Assembly (NCBI RefSeq): GCF_026341515.1
Contig: NZ_JAPEOK010000001.1
Coordinates: forward strand, 7,006,001-7,070,000
DNA: 64,000 bases
Reading direction: 5' to 3'
DNA from: Streptomyces sp. NBC_00878
GTDB lineage: Bacteria; Actinomycetota; Actinomycetes; Streptomycetales; Streptomycetaceae
Positions 62,325 to 64,000 of this stretch are shown piece by piece. The position numbers and the translations under genes were made by a program. The notes under the pieces were generated by a model. It had not been told where the DNA came from and did not search any database. It saw nothing but the letters and a program-made list of their open reading frames with translations. Every line of letters starts with the position of its first letter. The stretch's first letter is position 1.

Positions 62325-63174
62325 GGACGTCAGCACGCTCACCCCTTCCGAGCGGCGCCGGTTCGTGACCGCACTGATCGAGGTGAAACGCCGCGGTGAG
62401 TACGACGAGTTCGTGCGCATGCACATCCAGTACTTCGTTCCCGACGGCGAGAGCGGCCCGCGCACGGCCCACATGGCGCCCTCCTTCCTGCCCTGGCACC
62501 GCAGGTTCGTGCTGGACCTGGAGCAGGCGCTGCGCCGCGTGGACGAGTCGGTGACCGTGCCGTACTGGGACTGGACACGCAACCGTGCCTCGACGGCCGT
62601 ACCGTGGACCGAGGACCTGCTCGGCGGCACCGGGCGGCGTTCCGACCGGCAGGTCTTGACCGGCCCCTTCGCCCACCGCCACGGCCAGTGGACCATCAAA
62701 GAGGGGATCACCGACGCCGAGTACCTCATGCGGGACCTGGGCCGCTCCCGGGACCCGATCGCTCTGCCCACGGCCGGGGATGTGGACGGCGCCCTCGCGG
62801 ACCCGGTCTACGACACGGCCCCCTGGAACTCCACGTCCGCCAAAGGGTTCCGCAACAAGCTGGAGGGGTGGGGGCCGGGTCGCGGCGCCGTGTCGTGGCG
62901 CAACCACAACCGGGTCCACCGATGGGTCGGCGGCCACATGGTGAGCGGCGCCTCCGTCAACGACCCCGTCTTCTGGATGCACCACGCCTTCGTCGACCTG
63001 GTGTGGTCCCGCTGGCAGCGGCGGCACCGGGACGCCCGCTATCTTCCCGCGAAGCCGCCCGGCCCGAGGGATGCCCAGCGCGGCCGGGTCGTCGCGCGGC
63101 ACGAGAGGATGCCGCCGTGGGACGTGACCCCGGAGGAACTGGAGAATCACAGCGCGGTCTATCGGTACACGTAG
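62308..63174 (+). CDS. melC2: Tyrosinase
   Basis: The 288-residue type 3 copper enzyme has all six ligands. CuA is His39 (RMHIQYF), His55 (RTAHMAPSF) and His64 (LPWHRRF); CuB is His200 and His204 (NHNRVHRW) and His226 (FWMHHAFVD). It oxidises tyrosine and dopa to quinones that form melanin. It has no signal peptide, as usual for MelC2-type enzymes exported with MelC1. It overlaps the helper gene and has its own GAGGGGG ribosome site. The CuA sequence MHIQY, rather than the usual THN, suggests the second (MelD2-like) tyrosinase group. Confidence 0.95.
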   Translation: MVYTRKDVSTLTPSERRRFVTALIEVKRRGEYDEFVRMHIQYFVPDGESGPRTAHMAPSFLPWHRRFVLDLEQALRRVDESVTVPYWDWTRNRASTAVPWTEDLLGGTGRRSDRQVLTGPFAHRHGQWTIKEGITDAEYLMRDLGRSRDPIALPTAGDVDGALADPVYDTAPWNSTSAKGFRNKLEGWGPGRGAVSWRNHNRVHRWVGGHMVSGASVNDPVFWMHHAFVDLVWSRWQRRHRDARYLPAKPPGPRDAQRGRVVARHERMPPWDVTPEELENHSAVYRYT

Positions 63175-63404
63175 GAGACACGACCACCTGCGGGTGGGCC
63201 GCCCGAAGGCCTCACCTTACCGGGCTTCGCACGCGACGCCGGGCATCCCGCTGCGGCCTGTCTGTTGGGCGACGCAGGGCATCTCGCTGTAATCGCTTCC
63301 CGTGCTCGACAACGTGAGTGAACCGGCGCAGGTCAGGCCCCCTGATCCCTGTCGGGTACGCCTGCTGGCGTGAAAACATGGCTTGAGGTGCCTGTCCGCC
63401 GGCC

Positions 63405-63960
63405 CCGGTAGCTCGTTGGGATTCTCACCGGACGACCATGCCATCGGCCGGTCCCGCGGCGGGCTGACCACCAAGGTCCACCTTGCCGCCGACGGCCGCT
63501 GTCGACCGCGGCGTTCATTCTCACTGCCGGGCAGGCCGGCGATGCGCCTGCCTTCGCTGCCGTCATGGCCCGCCTGCGCGTTCCCCGACGCCGCGAACGG
63601 CCCCACACCAGGCCGGACGTGATCCTGGCCGACAGGGCTTACTCGTCCCGCGCGATCCGTGACCACCTCCGCAAACGCGGCATTCGGGCCGTGATCCCAG
63701 TGCCGGCTGACCAGCGCCGACACCGGCTGCGCCGGCGCAGCTGCGGGGGCAGGCCACCAGCCTTTGACAGCGAGACCTACGAGACCCACAGGCAGCGCGA
63801 CATCGTCGAGCGATGAATCAACCGGCTCAAGCAGTGGCGAGGCATCGCGACCCGCTACGAGAAGGCAGCCGCGATCTACCTGGCCGGGCTCCCCTTGCCG
63901 ACCAGGAGGCTGCGACGGTGTCGGTCAAAGAGGAACAAGCTCAGGGGCCGAGGCGTCGAC
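63405..63960 (+). pseudogene. Remnant of an IS5-family transposase
   Basis: The sequence reads GFSPDDHAIGRSRGGLTTKVHLAADGRCRP in two parts, then shifts frame near 63505 and continues GQAGDAPAFAAVMARLRVP, RPDVILADRAYSSRAIRDHL and IRAVIPVPADQ. It reaches DIVER followed by an in-frame TGA (63814-63816) where the family has Cys. INRLKQWRGIATRYEKAA and IYLAGL follow. These are the DDE motifs of IS5 transposases (IS427-like branch). The 5' part is missing and at least two inactivating lesions are present. The end after 63895 has drifted. No inverted ends were found. Confidence 0.85.
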
Positions 63961-64000
63961 CCGGAGCAGGACTCCTGACTCGTCCCGTCGCGCAGGCTGG

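Overview
The window is a stretch of a Streptomyces chromosome. The evidence is the very high GC content, strong third-position GC bias, frequent GTG starts, four-base ATGA/GTGA gene overlaps, a citrate synthase of the Streptomyces CitA type, an actinobacterial 6C RNA just after it, paired melanin genes (MelC1/MelC2) and a fused ribose permease/binding protein. Gene assignments come from motif and family recognition in the translated sequence; no database search was run.

Layout. (1) 1-4630: an XRE regulator running off the left edge, a divergent anti-sigma-type ATPase, a TIM-barrel sugar isomerase, a MarR-GNAT fusion with a likely operator, an aldo/keto reductase and a PPOX-fold protein. (2) 5079-9834: a LacI regulator divergent from a three-gene sugar operon (Gfo/Idh/MocA dehydrogenase, DUF993 aldolase-like protein, TIM-barrel isomerase). 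(3) 10039-15978: a ribose operon read leftward, rbsR-rbsA-rbsCB-rbsK-rbsD, with twin LacI-type operators upstream. (4) 16447-20731: RecD-like helicase, citrate synthase and 6C RNA. (5) 21127-23677: copper export (CopA, CopZ) under a CsoR-type operator. (6) 23834-25556: short repeats, a CTAG-targeted MITE, an alcohol dehydrogenase and a small excisionase-like regulator. (7) 25954-31773: inositol catabolism (iolC, an aldolase-like gene, a wrecked iolB, iolD, mmsA). (8) 31930-35516: an extracytoplasmic hydrolase fused to an ABC ATPase, with its permease. (9) 35520-37660: an IS607-type element (serine recombinase and TnpB). (10) 37881-42567: a VWA lipoprotein, a deletion scar joining tetR and SDR remnants, and a long-chain acyl-CoA ligase. 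(11) 42718-45325: small secreted proteins, a zinc-ribbon protein and an LAETG cell-wall protein. (12) 45394-60098: a flavoprotein/ATP-grasp pair, a GH26-like glycosidase, and a complete Wzx/Wzy-type exopolysaccharide operon. (13) 60914-63960: a small secreted protein, a tyrosinase pair and an IS5-family remnant.

How the parts work together. The left half is sugar and polyol catabolism, with local repressors next to their target operons. The right half is cell-surface and extracellular biology: polymer synthesis, flipping, polymerisation, length control and modification, plus melanin formation and wall-anchored proteins. Four copies of a roughly 250-290 bp inverted-repeat element sit only between genes and can fold into long hairpins.

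The observations most worth a second look are the hydrolase-ABC fusion, the dispersed structured element, the iolB remnant with its adjacent array of 13-bp palindromes, the tetR/SDR deletion scar, the GH26 terminator embedded in the opposing gene, and the exopolysaccharide locus with its divergent flavoprotein/ATP-grasp pair.
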